DNA of 50,171 nucleotides from Gemmatimonadota bacterium (GTDB lineage Bacteria; Gemmatimonadota; Gemmatimonadetes; Longimicrobiales; Gaopeijiaceae), in NCBI GenBank assembly GCA_022571515.1, contig JACZXQ010000025.1, positions 1-50,171 of the forward strand, read 5' to 3'. The position numbers and the translations under genes are program-made. The notes under the pieces are model-generated. The model ran no database searches, was not told where the DNA came from, and saw only the letters and a program-made list of their open reading frames with translations. Each line of letters begins with the position of its first letter. The stretch's first letter is position 1. Below are positions 23,343 to 31,773 of this stretch, piece after piece.

Positions 23343-24019
23343 TGGACTACTTTCGCGTGATCTGGACGGTGGCCCGCAAGGACCTGCTCATCGAGATGCG
23401 CACCCGGGAGCGCGTCGCGGCGATGGGCTCCTTCGTGGTTCTCGTGGGTGTGCTGTTCAACTACTCGATCGACACGGCCATCGTGCGTCCCCAGGAGATC
23501 GCGCCCGGGATCATTTGGATGACGATCATCTTTGGTGGGCTGCTAGGCATGGGGCGCACATTCCACCTGGAGGAAGAGGATGGAGCCTTCTCAGGCGTGC
23601 TCCAGACCCCCATTCCACTGGATGCGCTTTACCTGGGGAAGACAGCGGCCAATCTCGTTATCCTCAGCCTGGTCACGGTGTTGATCTTCATCGTTTTCAG
23701 TGTGTTCTTCGGCCTCAGCTTCGGATCCCATCCGTTCGTTCTCCTCACCGTCGTCTTTCTCGCGTTGATTGGCTTCGTGGGCCTGTCGACGCTGTTCAGC
23801 GCCATGTCTGTCCGCACCACGATGGGCGAGAGCCTGTTGCCGGTGCTGGTGTTTCCGTTGCTGATTCCCATGGTGATCTTCGGCGTGAGCGCCACCAGCC
23901 GGCTCTTCGCGGGGCGGCCGGTGTCCGAGGTGACCGGCAGCGTTAGAATGTTGGGTGCGTTCGCGATTCTCTCCGTCGCGGCGGGCGCGTTGCTGTTCCG
24001 TTACGTCGTAGAGGAGTAG
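23342..24019 (+). CDS. ccmB: haem exporter membrane subunit CcmB
   Basis: The 225-residue membrane protein starts MDYFRVIWTVARKDLLIEMR, the typical CcmB opening, with about six hydrophobic helices. Conserved pieces include GLLGMGRTFHLEEEDGAFSGVL, SVFFGLSFGSHPF, FVGLSTLFSAMSVRT and ESLLPVLVFPLLIPMVIFGVSA. It pairs with CcmA to form an ABC complex. The ATG at 23342 shares one base with the ccmA stop; a TTG at 23339 is a less likely start. Confidence 0.93.
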   Translation: MDYFRVIWTVARKDLLIEMRTRERVAAMGSFVVLVGVLFNYSIDTAIVRPQEIAPGIIWMTIIFGGLLGMGRTFHLEEEDGAFSGVLQTPIPLDALYLGKTAANLVILSLVTVLIFIVFSVFFGLSFGSHPFVLLTVVFLALIGFVGLSTLFSAMSVRTTMGESLLPVLVFPLLIPMVIFGVSATSRLFAGRPVSEVTGSVRMLGAFAILSVAAGALLFRYVVEE

Positions 24020-24045
24020 GACAACTACCAGGAGATGTGAGCAGC

Positions 24046-24750
24046 ATGTCGCAAGACAGACTCCGGCAGACGGGCGTGGCCCTAGCCGTCCTGGGGACCT
24101 TGGGAGCCCTGTTGGTTCTGTGGATGGTCTTCTTCTGGGTCCCCACCGAACGAACCATGGGGATCGCCCAGCGCATCTTCTACGTCCACGTGCCCTCGGC
24201 GTGGATCGCCTTCTTCGCCTTCGGGATCGTTGCTCTATGCAGCGCCGTTTACCTGTGGCTGAAGGATGAACGCCTGGACATGGCGGCACTGGCCGCTGCG
24301 GAGGGAGGCATGGTCTTCTGTACGATCATGATCCTTACCGGACCTCTCTGGGCGAGGGTTTCCTGGGGAACATGGTGGACATGGGAGCCCCGCCTGGTGC
24401 TGACTCTCCTGCTATGGTTCATCTATTTCTCGTATTTCCTGGTGCGTAATGCCACGGAGAACCCCGAGCAGGGAAAACGCTTCGCGGCCGTGGTTGGTAT
24501 CATCGGTGTGCTCGATATTCCGCTCATCCACATAAGCGTTACGTGGATGCGGTCGCTCCATCCAGAGCCAGTGGTTCTCAAGCCCGAGGGCCCCTCGCTC
24601 GACCCCGAGATGCTCATCACCCTGATGGTGGGGCTTGCCACCGCAACGATGCTTTTCCTGGGACTCTTCCTGATGCGCTACACTGTCGAGTGCCTCAAGC
24701 GCGAGGTCGATCAACGCCAGACCGGCGCGCAAGCCGCTCAAGGAGCCTGA
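24046..24750 (+). CDS. ccmC: haem-delivery membrane protein CcmC
   Basis: CcmC loads haem onto CcmE. The 234 residues (ATG at 24046; AGGAG upstream, with a GTG at 24037 too close to that site) contain about six membrane helices. The periplasmic WWD motif reads WGTWWTWEPRLV, and a conserved His lies in FYVHVPSAWIAFF. Further CcmC landmarks are GPLWARVSWGTWW, LVLTLLLWFIYFSYF and LIHISVTWMRSLHP. Length and order match the family. It lies between ccmB and a small CcmD-like gene. Confidence 0.94.
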   Translation: MSQDRLRQTGVALAVLGTLGALLVLWMVFFWVPTERTMGIAQRIFYVHVPSAWIAFFAFGIVALCSAVYLWLKDERLDMAALAAAEGGMVFCTIMILTGPLWARVSWGTWWTWEPRLVLTLLLWFIYFSYFLVRNATENPEQGKRFAAVVGIIGVLDIPLIHISVTWMRSLHPEPVVLKPEGPSLDPEMLITLMVGLATATMLFLGLFLMRYTVECLKREVDQRQTGAQAAQGA

Positions 24751-24752
24751 CC

Positions 24753-24974
24753 ATGACCAAGATCATCCGCACCTGTCTGCTCGCGGCGGCCATCCTGGCC
24801 ATCTCATCCCCCGAGCTGTCGGCTCAGGGCACCGACCTAGCGTCGCAAACTCTGGGACGAGCCTACTGGCATGTGTTCGCCGCGTACGCCATCGGCTGGA
24901 TTTTGGTTCTAGGATGGGTGATCAGCATCGCTCGACGCTTGGTGAGCGTCGAGCAAGCCATGAAGGGCAACTGA
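24753..24974 (+). CDS. ccmD: CcmD-like small membrane protein
   Basis: The 73-residue protein starts at an ATG with AGGAG 8 bases upstream. It has an N-terminal hydrophobic stretch ending in SPELSAQG, which may be a cleavable signal or a second anchor. A single helix FAAYAIGWILVLGWVISIAR is followed by the charged RRLVSVEQAMK. That arrangement, one helix then a basic/acidic cytosolic end, is the CcmD pattern (CcmD stabilises CcmC-CcmE-haem). Sequence conservation in CcmD is low, so the call rests on position directly after ccmC as well. Confidence 0.75.
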   Translation: MTKIIRTCLLAAAILAISSPELSAQGTDLASQTLGRAYWHVFAAYAIGWILVLGWVISIARRLVSVEQAMKGN

Positions 24975-26371
24975 CGACCATCCTGTCGACTCTGGGCCGG
25001 GGCGTAGCCGCGCTGGCCCTCGCGGTGGGGGCCGGCGCCCTCCAGGCGCAGACCACGCAAATGCCGAGCACGCTGCGCTACGGCTCGGGCCTCCTGGACG
25101 TACCGGTCGCCAGCGTCATACCACATCTTTCGCTGGTCACGACCCTCTCGGGCTTTTGGACCAGTCACGACACCGAGATCCTGACCGATGACCTCGGCGT
25201 GCAGGTGGGTGAGCGCCCCTTCGACGGTGCGTTTCGTAGCGACGCCTCCATCACTCTCGGGCTGTTCGACCGGCTAGAGATCGGGACGTCCCTCCAGGCG
25301 TTCGAGGACGAAGTAGAGGGGGGCGACGTGGTGGGCGCATTCGGGCGGCTGCTGATCTTCCGGCCCAAGGACAACGGCATCGGGCTCGCCGTCGGAGGAA
25401 GGTTTCTGAGTACACCGGACTTCGGCGACGGCGTGGACCGCGCGCCCGGACGGCTGGGTGGCGCCGACATACGGCTTCGGGACCCGATCGCAGGCGAGGA
25501 CGTGGGCACCGAGGTCACCTTGTACGCGGTGGCCAGCGCCACGCTCCGCGGGCTGGACTCCGACGCGCTCCCGCTCCACGACGTCACGGTTTCGGCTGGA
25601 TGGGGCACGGGGATGTTTCAGGGAGGCGACCGGCTGCCCTGGTACGAGTTCGCCGACTCGGAGGGATGGTTCGGCGGCATCGCTCTTCATATCGAAGTGG
25701 GTGAGCACCGCCTGCTCAACCTCATCGGCGAGTGGAATGGCTTCGACGTGAACGTGGGTGCCCAGTTGGACCTGGGTGGGCTGCGTGTTGGGGCGCACGT
25801 GCTCGGCGTGAACTACTCGCAGGACCTATCCATCTATCGCAGCACGAAGTTCGGCATTCTGGGATCGGTAGCGCTCTGCTTCCACGAGTTGGGAACGTGC
25901 AGGCCCGAACTGCTCGATCGCTCTCCACCCGACACGCTCCAATTGCCTGCCCCGCCGCCGGACACGGTGGTGGTGAGTCGCACCGAACCCCCCCCGCTGG
26001 GAACAGGGCGCACAATGGAGCTCTGCCTGGCTTCGGGCGCGGCCGTCGAGGTGCTTGTGATGGCCGCGGGCGACACCTTGGTTGGTCCGAACCGTGTGCC
26101 GCTCGAGAGCCTGCGCCCTGGACTGGTTTTTGCCGGGACGTACGCCGGCGGGCTGCCCTTCTACGAGGCGGACGAGCCCGTCAGGCTGGGGGAGCGAACC
26201 TACGGGAAGTCGCGTGGGTTGGTGCGCGTCTCCTGTAGCGAGGTGGTCCGAATAGGTGAATACGCCGGCGTCCCGCTGTTTGCGGAACGTGGAAACAGTC
26301 GCCCGCCCGCCCGCCTATACGTGCCCGTAAGGCCTGGTTTGTGGCATGTATACGACGCGGGTGGCCGTTGA
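24914..26371 (+). CDS. exported outer-membrane-type beta protein with a C-terminal repeat domain, unnamed
   Basis: The longest frame is 485 residues. An ATG exists at 24914, but a CTG at 24971 would give a neat signal peptide (TTILSTLGRGVAALALAVGA, cut after ALQAQ), so the start is uncertain. Residues about 50-310 look like a beta-barrel of amphipathic strands with alternating Gly/aromatic residues (TTLSGFWTSHD, GLFDRLEIGTSLQAF, LLNLIGEWNGFDVNVGAQLD). A Pro-rich linker (about 335-365) leads to a C-terminal domain with two related pieces, TYAGGLPFYEADEPV and EYAGVPLFAERGN. The gene overlaps the CcmD-like gene. Function not recognised; location suggests a link with the ccm operon or simply read-through. 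Confidence 0.6.
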   Translation: MGDQHRSTLGERRASHEGQLTTILSTLGRGVAALALAVGAGALQAQTTQMPSTLRYGSGLLDVPVASVIPHLSLVTTLSGFWTSHDTEILTDDLGVQVGERPFDGAFRSDASITLGLFDRLEIGTSLQAFEDEVEGGDVVGAFGRLLIFRPKDNGIGLAVGGRFLSTPDFGDGVDRAPGRLGGADIRLRDPIAGEDVGTEVTLYAVASATLRGLDSDALPLHDVTVSAGWGTGMFQGGDRLPWYEFADSEGWFGGIALHIEVGEHRLLNLIGEWNGFDVNVGAQLDLGGLRVGAHVLGVNYSQDLSIYRSTKFGILGSVALCFHELGTCRPELLDRSPPDTLQLPAPPPDTVVVSRTEPPPLGTGRTMELCLASGAAVEVLVMAAGDTLVGPNRVPLESLRPGLVFAGTYAGGLPFYEADEPVRLGERTYGKSRGLVRVSCSEVVRIGEYAGVPLFAERGNSRPPARLYVPVRPGLWHVYDAGGR

Positions 26372-26397
26372 GCGGCCGGACCGTGCCACACTGGACT

Positions 26398-26823
26398 TCA
26401 ACTCTCGAACGAACCTGTAAGCACCCTGTTGGTGGCGTTCATCAGAGCCATCACGGCGCCCTTTGCGACCTCACCCTCCTCCTCACAGGTGAACGAGCCC
26501 GTGAGTCGTAGAGCCTCACCATCGTTCTCTCCGCGTGCCGCAGCGATGACCACCCAGGTGTCGAACACGCGCACGGCCTTTACGCCGACCAACTCCAGCA
26601 GGAGCGAGCCGTCCGTGGCTGCTTCGAAGGCCTGGAGGGTCGCGTGGGCGGCGGCTCTGAGTTCGCCTTCCATCGTGCTGATGCCTTCGGCTTCGCCTTC
26701 GAAGATCGCGCCACGCTCCCAGCCGAACTGCACATGCGCAGTGCACCGGCCATTCTGAAACTCTTCAAGAACGAACGACTCGAAGCGGAGACGCTCCCGC
26801 TTGGGATCTGAAAGGGCTTCCAC
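26398..26823 (-). CDS. hypothetical 141-residue protein
   Basis: The start is a GTG with GGAGG 5 bases upstream, which is convincing. The product is soluble, acidic and without signal peptide. It has alternating strands and one helix (EGELRAAAHATLQAFEAATD, then LLLELVGVKAVRVFDTWVVI). It ends in AVMALMNATNRVL, a helix with an NATNR motif. The pattern resembles small dimerising alpha/beta regulatory domains, such as the LeuA dimerisation domain, but I cannot name the family. It is convergent with the previous gene and separated by 90 bases from the glycosyltransferase gene, so it may be its own unit. Function unknown. Confidence 0.6.
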   Translation of the reverse strand: MEALSDPKRERLRFESFVLEEFQNGRCTAHVQFGWERGAIFEGEAEGISTMEGELRAAAHATLQAFEAATDGSLLLELVGVKAVRVFDTWVVIAAARGENDGEALRLTGSFTCEEEGEVAKGAVMALMNATNRVLTGSFES

Positions 26824-26913
26824 GGATCCCTCCGACTTTTGGATCTTGAGGCCAATACGCTACCCGTGAAAGATTTGTGCGTTCGGACTGGGGATCAAGT
26901 AAATCTTGCGAGA

Positions 26914-28221
26914 TCACGCCAGCCAGCCGGGCACATCGGCAGGCTCGTCGACATCCGCCAGTGTTTCGAGCAATCGCACGGCGAGGCCGGCCGCGCTCGC
27001 TTGTTTGAGTGTCGCTTCCAGCACGCGATCGGTGCTCCACGGAATCCCCTGGAAGAGCTCGGGGTGAGGCTCGGAGAGGGCGATGAGATAATAGCCGCCA
27101 TCCCGCGCGGGTCCGAGCACGACGTCGGTTCCGCCCATGGCTTCGAATGCCTCAGACACTCGGGCCGCGTCTACATCAGGGCTGTCGGTGCCTATCAGGC
27201 ATACGCGGCGCGAGGTCTCGAGCGCCTCGGTGATTGCGGTGTTCATGCGCTGGCCGAGGTCGTCACCGGCCTGAGGCATCAGTCGAAGTGAAATCCCCAG
27301 CCAAGCCCTCATCGCCGGCAAGGCCTCGGCGGGAGCGTAGACCACCGACGTCTCGAAATCGCCGCCGCGCACAGCTTCGATGATGGCCTTGCCCATGCGG
27401 CGGTAGAGCTCGGCGGCCCTCTCATCGCCCATGGCTCGCGCGAGGCGGGTCTTGACCTTGCCGGGCTGGGGAGCCTTTGCGAACACCAGAAGCGAGCGCT
27501 CGACAGGTCTTGCAGGCCTTCGGGTCGAGTAGGATGCGGCCAGGCGCTCGGGAGACCCCCCGGCGAGATATCGGGTCACGAGCCAGGTGTTGCGGATCCA
27601 AGCCCGCCATCGCCCTTCCTCTCGGTAGCGGCGGGGGCTCGTGAGCACCTCGGCTCGAAGGTGCCGGACCCGCCCGCGCCCGCGGAGCCGGTCGAGCATG
27701 GCAACGTCCTCCATGAGCGGGATTTCCGGATAGCCGCCCACAGCCAGGAAGTCTTCGCCCGAGATCAGGAGCCCCTGATCGCCGTAGGCGAGTCCGGTCG
27801 TGGCTTCCCGCATCTGTTGTCCGAACTCGATGAAGCGCCAGAACCATTCGTCTCCCTCGAGCCGGAAACGGAAGACGGCGGGTGACGTGACCCCTCGTTC
27901 GACCTCAGAGGAAATCGCCTCCCTGGTCTCGACTGGGAGCCTGCAGTCCGCATGGAGAAACAACAGCGTGCCGATCCCGGCCGCCACTCGGGCACCGACG
28001 TTCAGTTGGCGCGCGCGTCCGGGCGGCGCACTGGCGACCTCGGCGCCCGCGGTGGAGGCGACAGATGTGGTTCCGTCACTCGATCCGCCGTCCACGACGA
28101 TGACGCGGTGGGGGACGGACAGCCGGGTCAAATCGTGAAGCAGATGGGGGAGGTGCTCCGCCTCGTTGAGGGCCGGGATTATGACTGCGAGCAGGGGCTG
28201 TTCCGATCGTCGTTCGGGCAT
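26914..28221 (-). CDS. fusion of a GT2 glycosyltransferase (TIGR04283) and a DUF2064 domain (TIGR04282)
   Basis: The 435 residues hold two domains. Residues about 8-225 are a family 2 glycosyltransferase: LAVIIPALNEAEHLPHLL, VIVVDGGSSDGTT, LLFLHADCRLP and MEDVAMLDRLR. Residues about 240-430 match the DUF2064 group of nucleotidyltransferase-like fold: LLVFAKAPQPGKVKTRLA, CLIGTDSPDVDA and GPARDGGYYLIAL. NCBI names both families as arsenosugar-biosynthesis glycosyltransferases, and they often occur as a pair or fusion. Here the TVP38 and MerA-like genes lie next door, as in many such clusters, but no ArsM or ArsS gene is in the window. It starts 29 bases after the TVP38 stop. The actual product is unknown. 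Confidence 0.82.
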   Translation of the reverse strand: MPERRSEQPLLAVIIPALNEAEHLPHLLHDLTRLSVPHRVIVVDGGSSDGTTSVASTAGAEVASAPPGRARQLNVGARVAAGIGTLLFLHADCRLPVETREAISSEVERGVTSPAVFRFRLEGDEWFWRFIEFGQQMREATTGLAYGDQGLLISGEDFLAVGGYPEIPLMEDVAMLDRLRGRGRVRHLRAEVLTSPRRYREEGRWRAWIRNTWLVTRYLAGGSPERLAASYSTRRPARPVERSLLVFAKAPQPGKVKTRLARAMGDERAAELYRRMGKAIIEAVRGGDFETSVVYAPAEALPAMRAWLGISLRLMPQAGDDLGQRMNTAITEALETSRRVCLIGTDSPDVDAARVSEAFEAMGGTDVVLGPARDGGYYLIALSEPHPELFQGIPWSTDRVLEATLKQASAAGLAVRLLETLADVDEPADVPGWLA

Positions 28222-28250
28222 GGATCAGCGCATGGTGGCGTCAGTGACGT

Positions 28251-28964
28251 CTAGGAGGTCGGCGATGGGCCGGCGGATCCGGACGTCCGGGCCAGCCGGC
28301 GCTTGATCGCCGGGAGGAACGTGAGCATCACGAGCAGACCTCCGGTGATGAGGACCTTCAGGAACGCTTCGCGTGACGCCCCTTGGGAGCCGGCGAGTAT
28401 CGCGTCGGCGAACATCGTGTACACGATGGTGCCGGGCAGGATGCCCAGCGCAGTAGCGGCCGCGTACGTGGGCCAGCGCAGCGCCGTGAGCCCGGAGGCG
28501 AAGTTGAGTGCGTTGAACGGGACGACCGGAATCAGCCGTAGCACGAGGAGGCACTGGAGTCCGGAGTCACAGATCGCGTCGTCGAACCTCTTCAGGCGGG
28601 CTCCGATCAGGCGCTCAACCCCATCCCTGCCGAGCGAGCGGGCCACGAAGAACGCGGCCGTCGCCCCCAGGTTGGCTGCTACCGTGGTGAGCACCGTACC
28701 CCAGAACAGTCCAAAAACCGCGCCGCCGGCCAGGGTCAGGATGGCACCGGGCATCGCCAAGGCCGTAGCTGCGACGTACAGGACGACGAACAGGACCGGG
28801 GCCCATGTCGAATCCGCCAACGATGCGATGAACTCGGCCGACAGTACATCCCCCGCGGTGGTGGAACGGGCCACGAGGAGCCCGGCCAGCAGCAACCCGA
28901 CCAGCGCTGCGAGCTTGACCACTGCCGCTCCCTTGCCGGGCTCGTCCGGCTTCACTTCAGCCAC
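28251..28964 (-). CDS. TVP38/TMEM64 family membrane protein (SNARE-associated/DedA-type)
   Basis: A 237-residue protein with about five or six hydrophobic segments. The conserved core reads ALAMPGAILTLAGGAVFGLF, GATAAFFVARSLGRDGVERL, LLVLRLIPVVPFNALNFASG and LGILPGTIVYTM. The central FxxRSLGR and LRLIPVVPFN-x-LN elements define the TVP38/VTT-domain family, thought to act in lipid scrambling or envelope maintenance. The start overlaps the end of the MerA-like gene by 13 bases. TVP38 and MerA-like flavoproteins are often adjacent or fused, so the two probably act together. Confidence 0.88.
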   Translation of the reverse strand: MAEVKPDEPGKGAAVVKLAALVGLLLAGLLVARSTTAGDVLSAEFIASLADSTWAPVLFVVLYVAATALAMPGAILTLAGGAVFGLFWGTVLTTVAANLGATAAFFVARSLGRDGVERLIGARLKRFDDAICDSGLQCLLVLRLIPVVPFNALNFASGLTALRWPTYAAATALGILPGTIVYTMFADAILAGSQGASREAFLKVLITGGLLVMLTFLPAIKRRLARTSGSAGPSPTS

Positions 28965-30367
28965 GACACGACTTTCTTGAGCACTTTTCCGGCTGGGCCG
29001 TCCAACCTGGCACGCTGGTACTCACTCGCGGCCCGCTTGACGCCTTCCACCATCGTCGGGTAAGGAAAGATGGTATTCGCGATGTCCGCCAGCGTGAGCC
29101 CGTGCGTCTTCGCAAGCACCAGCGGTTGGAGCAGGTCCCCAGCGCCGTGCCCGAAAATCGTCGCGCCCAGGATCCTGCCCTTCCGATCGGCCGAGACCTT
29201 CACGAAGCCTATGGTCTCCGCATCCGTGATTGCCCGGTCGAGGTCGGCGAACTGGTAGGTGTAGGTCCGCCCTCCCAGCGCTTCCGCTTCGGCCTGCCCC
29301 AGCCCCACATGGGCGATCTCGGGATCGGTATAGGTGACCCACGGCACGTTGGTGTAGTCCACGGCGCTGTTGAGGGGGAGTAGGGCGTTGCGGAGTGCGG
29401 TTTTGGCCATGTAATCAGCTACATGAGTGAACTGAAGGCCGCCTGTCACATCGCCGGCAGCCCAGATGCGGTCGCCGGTCGTCTTCAGATTTTTGTCGAC
29501 CCGGACCGCCGCACGGTCGAGTTCGACGCCGGCACGCTCGAGTTCCAAGCTTCCGGTCGCCGGCCTTCGACCCGTGGCCACGAGGATTTCGTCGGCGGGA
29601 AAACGCCGTCCGTCTTCGGTCACGAGGCATTTCGCATCCCCGTCCTTGTCGGCCTGCACGACCTCCGTCCCCAGCTCGATCGTGATGCCCTCCGCTCGGA
29701 GCAGCTCGGCCAGGGCATCTGCCACGTCAGGGTCCTCTTTGGGCAGGATCCGGTCCATCATCTCCAACACGGTCACTTGGGCGCCCAGCCGGGCGAATAC
29801 CTGCGAGAACTCCAACCCAATGGGTCCCCCGCCCAGAATCACAAGCCGCTTGGGGAGGGATTGTGTCTCGAAGACTGTCTCGTTGGTCAGATACCCAATG
29901 TCCTCCAGGCCGGGAACGGGAGGCGCGGACGACGATGCTCCGGTTGCGATCACGAAACGCCGTGAACGTATGCGGCCGACTCCCTCCACTTCGATTCGAT
30001 TCCCGTCGATGAAGCGAGCGGTGCCGAAGTGCACGCCGACCCCCATGCCTCTGAATCGCTCCGGATCATCGTGGTGGGCGACGACGCCCCGCGCTCTACG
30101 CATGCGTTCCATAACCTCGGAGAACGCGTGTACGGGGGCTGCACCGACAAGGCCCAGCTTCCCGGCCTGACTCATGGTGTGGGCGAGGCGGGCCGACGCG
30201 ATCAGCGCCTTGGAGGGGACGCACCCGGTCCAGAGGCAATCTCCACCCAGGGCCGCACGCTCGATGAGGCCGGGTCGCGCCCCCAAGTAGGCGGCTCCCG
30301 CGGCACTCACGAGACCGGCGGTGCCGCCTCCTATCGCTACGAGATCATACTCGAGTTCTTTGCTCAT
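28952..30367 (-). CDS. FAD-dependent pyridine nucleotide-disulfide oxidoreductase, MerA-like without the C-terminal Cys pair
   Basis: The 471-residue flavoprotein begins LVAIGGGTAGLVSAAGAAYLG (FAD-binding) and has the redox disulfide GGDCLWTGCVPSK (Cys44/Cys49). The NAD(P)-binding site is VILGGGPIGLEFSQVFARLG, and the second FAD motif is RIWAAGDVTG. The C-terminal interface reads IFPYPTMVEGVKRAA, close to the LFPYLTMVEG of mercuric reductase rather than the HAHPT of lipoamide dehydrogenase. The vicinal Cys-Cys at the MerA C-terminus and the N-terminal metal-binding domain are both missing, so Hg(II) reduction is doubtful. It is the first gene of the TVP38-glycosyltransferase group, divergent from recA. 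Substrate unknown. Confidence 0.85.
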   Translation of the reverse strand: MSKELEYDLVAIGGGTAGLVSAAGAAYLGARPGLIERAALGGDCLWTGCVPSKALIASARLAHTMSQAGKLGLVGAAPVHAFSEVMERMRRARGVVAHHDDPERFRGMGVGVHFGTARFIDGNRIEVEGVGRIRSRRFVIATGASSSAPPVPGLEDIGYLTNETVFETQSLPKRLVILGGGPIGLEFSQVFARLGAQVTVLEMMDRILPKEDPDVADALAELLRAEGITIELGTEVVQADKDGDAKCLVTEDGRRFPADEILVATGRRPATGSLELERAGVELDRAAVRVDKNLKTTGDRIWAAGDVTGGLQFTHVADYMAKTALRNALLPLNSAVDYTNVPWVTYTDPEIAHVGLGQAEAEALGGRTYTYQFADLDRAITDAETIGFVKVSADRKGRILGATIFGHGAGDLLQPLVLAKTHGLTLADIANTIFPYPTMVEGVKRAASEYQRARLDGPAGKVLKKVVSWLK

Positions 30368-30421
30368 TTGGTTCTCGGATGGCCCGCTTTGGGTGGGCGG
30401 CGGTCTTCTCGCTGCATCAAC

Positions 30422-30440
30422 CCGCCCGCCGGACGGGCGG
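30422..30440. other. GC-only hairpin in the MerA-like/recA divergent region
   Basis: CCGCCCG pairs with CGGGCGG across a 5-base loop. There is no T-run after it on either strand that ends a gene, so it is not an obvious terminator. It lies in the 238-base region between two divergent genes and could be regulatory or chance in GC-rich DNA. Confidence 0.35.
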
Positions 30441-30564
30441 TTCCCAGCTCGGACCTCCAGGAACCAGGCTCACACACACATTCCGACGTCCCGTAGGGTC
30501 TCTTAAGATGGGACTCGAGCGGGCGTCCGGCGAAGACCCCCTTTCGCTTTATCTTCGGGTCGCG

Positions 30565-30570
30565 TAGAAT
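30565..30570 (+). promoter_or_regulatory. -10 box of the probable recA promoter
   Basis: TAGAAT at 30565-30570 matches the -10 consensus in five of six positions and is 35 bases before the recA ATG. The -35 region is poor (TTTCGC at the right distance), as might be expected of an activated promoter. I see no E. coli-type LexA box (CTGT-N8-ACAG) in the region. GAGGAA is a plausible ribosome-binding site, 7 bases before the ATG. Confidence 0.4.
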
Positions 30571-30605
30571 ACCTTCAAGGCACGGTCCAGAGCAACGAGG
30601 AAGTC

Positions 30606-31736
30606 ATGGCCACGGTTGAACCGACCAACCAGTCGAACGACAAGAAGCAGAAGGCCCTGAACACCGCGATCAGCCAGATCGAGCGGGCGTACGGCAAGGG
30701 CTCCATCATGCGCATGGGCGACGATGGGTTCGAGATGGAGATCGAAGTGGTCTCGACCGGCGCGATCAACCTGGACGCCGCGACCGGGATCGGCGGTATT
30801 CCGCGGGGCCGGATCACCGAGATCTATGGGCCCGAGTCCAGCGGAAAGACGACGCTTTGCCTCCACATCATCGCAAACGCCCAGCGGCAGGGAGGCATCG
30901 CGGCCTTCATCGACGCCGAGCACGCGCTGGACGTGGGGTACTCCCGCAAGCTGGGCGTGGACGTCGACAACTTGCTGGTGTCACAGCCCGACACGGGTGA
31001 GCAGGCGCTCGAAATCGCCGAGGTGCTCATCCGCAGCAGCGCCGTCGCCGTGGTGGTCGTGGATTCCGTCGCGGCGCTCGTCCCGCGCGCGGAGATCGAG
31101 GGCGAGATGGGTGACACACACGTAGGTCTCCAGGCCCGCCTCATGAGCCAGGCGCTCCGGAAAATCACCGGCGCGGTGAGCCGGTCACAGACTTCGATGA
31201 TCTTCACCAACCAGATCCGCGAGAAGATCGGCGTCATGTTCGGCAACCCGGAGACCACGAGCGGTGGTCGGGCGCTCAAGTTCTACGCGTCGTTACGCCT
31301 GGACATCCGTCGTATCGGCGCCATCAAGGACGGAGCGGACATCATCGGCAACCGCACGCGCGTCAAAGTGGTGAAGAACAAATGCGCACCACCGTTCAAG
31401 CAGGCGGAGTTCGACATCCTCTACGACCAGGGGATCAGTCACGAGTCACTGCTTATCGACATCGGTACCGAGTTCGAGATCATAGAGAAGTCGGGATCGT
31501 GGTACTCCTACGGGGATCTGCGTCTCGGACAGGGCAAGGAGAACTCCAGGGAGTTCCTGCTCGAGAATCCCGACATCCTCGAGGAGGTGGAGGCAAGGGT
31601 GCGCATGGCTCTCGGGCTGACAGAAACAGGTGAATCGGCGCCCGGGGAAACCGTCACCCAGGACGAAGATACGGATGAGTCCGCTGAGGCCGTGAAGGCT
31701 GTGGGGTCGACTGCGGCCGAGGCGGCCCAGTCATAG
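30606..31736 (+). CDS. recA: RecA recombinase
   Basis: RecA forms filaments on single-stranded DNA, drives homologous strand exchange and triggers LexA self-cleavage. The 376 residues contain [20 protein letters not shown], Walker [29 protein letters not shown], the L1/L2 loops with [20 protein letters not shown] and [19 protein letters not shown], and [18 protein letters not shown]. The C-terminal 40 residues are acidic and low in complexity, as in many RecAs. No recX follows. A strong terminator lies 37 bases after the stop, so it is transcribed alone. Confidence 0.97.
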   Translation: MATVEPTNQSNDKKQKALNTAISQIERAYGKGSIMRMGDDGFEMEIEVVSTGAINLDAATGIGGIPRGRITEIYGPESSGKTTLCLHIIANAQRQGGIAAFIDAEHALDVGYSRKLGVDVDNLLVSQPDTGEQALEIAEVLIRSSAVAVVVVDSVAALVPRAEIEGEMGDTHVGLQARLMSQALRKITGAVSRSQTSMIFTNQIREKIGVMFGNPETTSGGRALKFYASLRLDIRRIGAIKDGADIIGNRTRVKVVKNKCAPPFKQAEFDILYDQGISHESLLIDIGTEFEIIEKSGSWYSYGDLRLGQGKENSREFLLENPDILEEVEARVRMALGLTETGESAPGETVTQDEDTDESAEAVKAVGSTAAEAAQS

Positions 31737-31773
31737 GCCTTCTAGCCGATTCGGGAGATCCCACGAGGTTCGG

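Noticed and set aside
30422-30440. Hairpin as a terminator of the MerA-like or recA units
   Set aside because: No T-run and the wrong position: both flanking genes start, rather than end, at this region.
30368-30605. SOS (LexA) box before recA
   Set aside because: No CTGT-N8-ACAG or GAAC-N4-GTTC type site seen, so LexA control cannot be claimed, although a lineage-specific box could exist.
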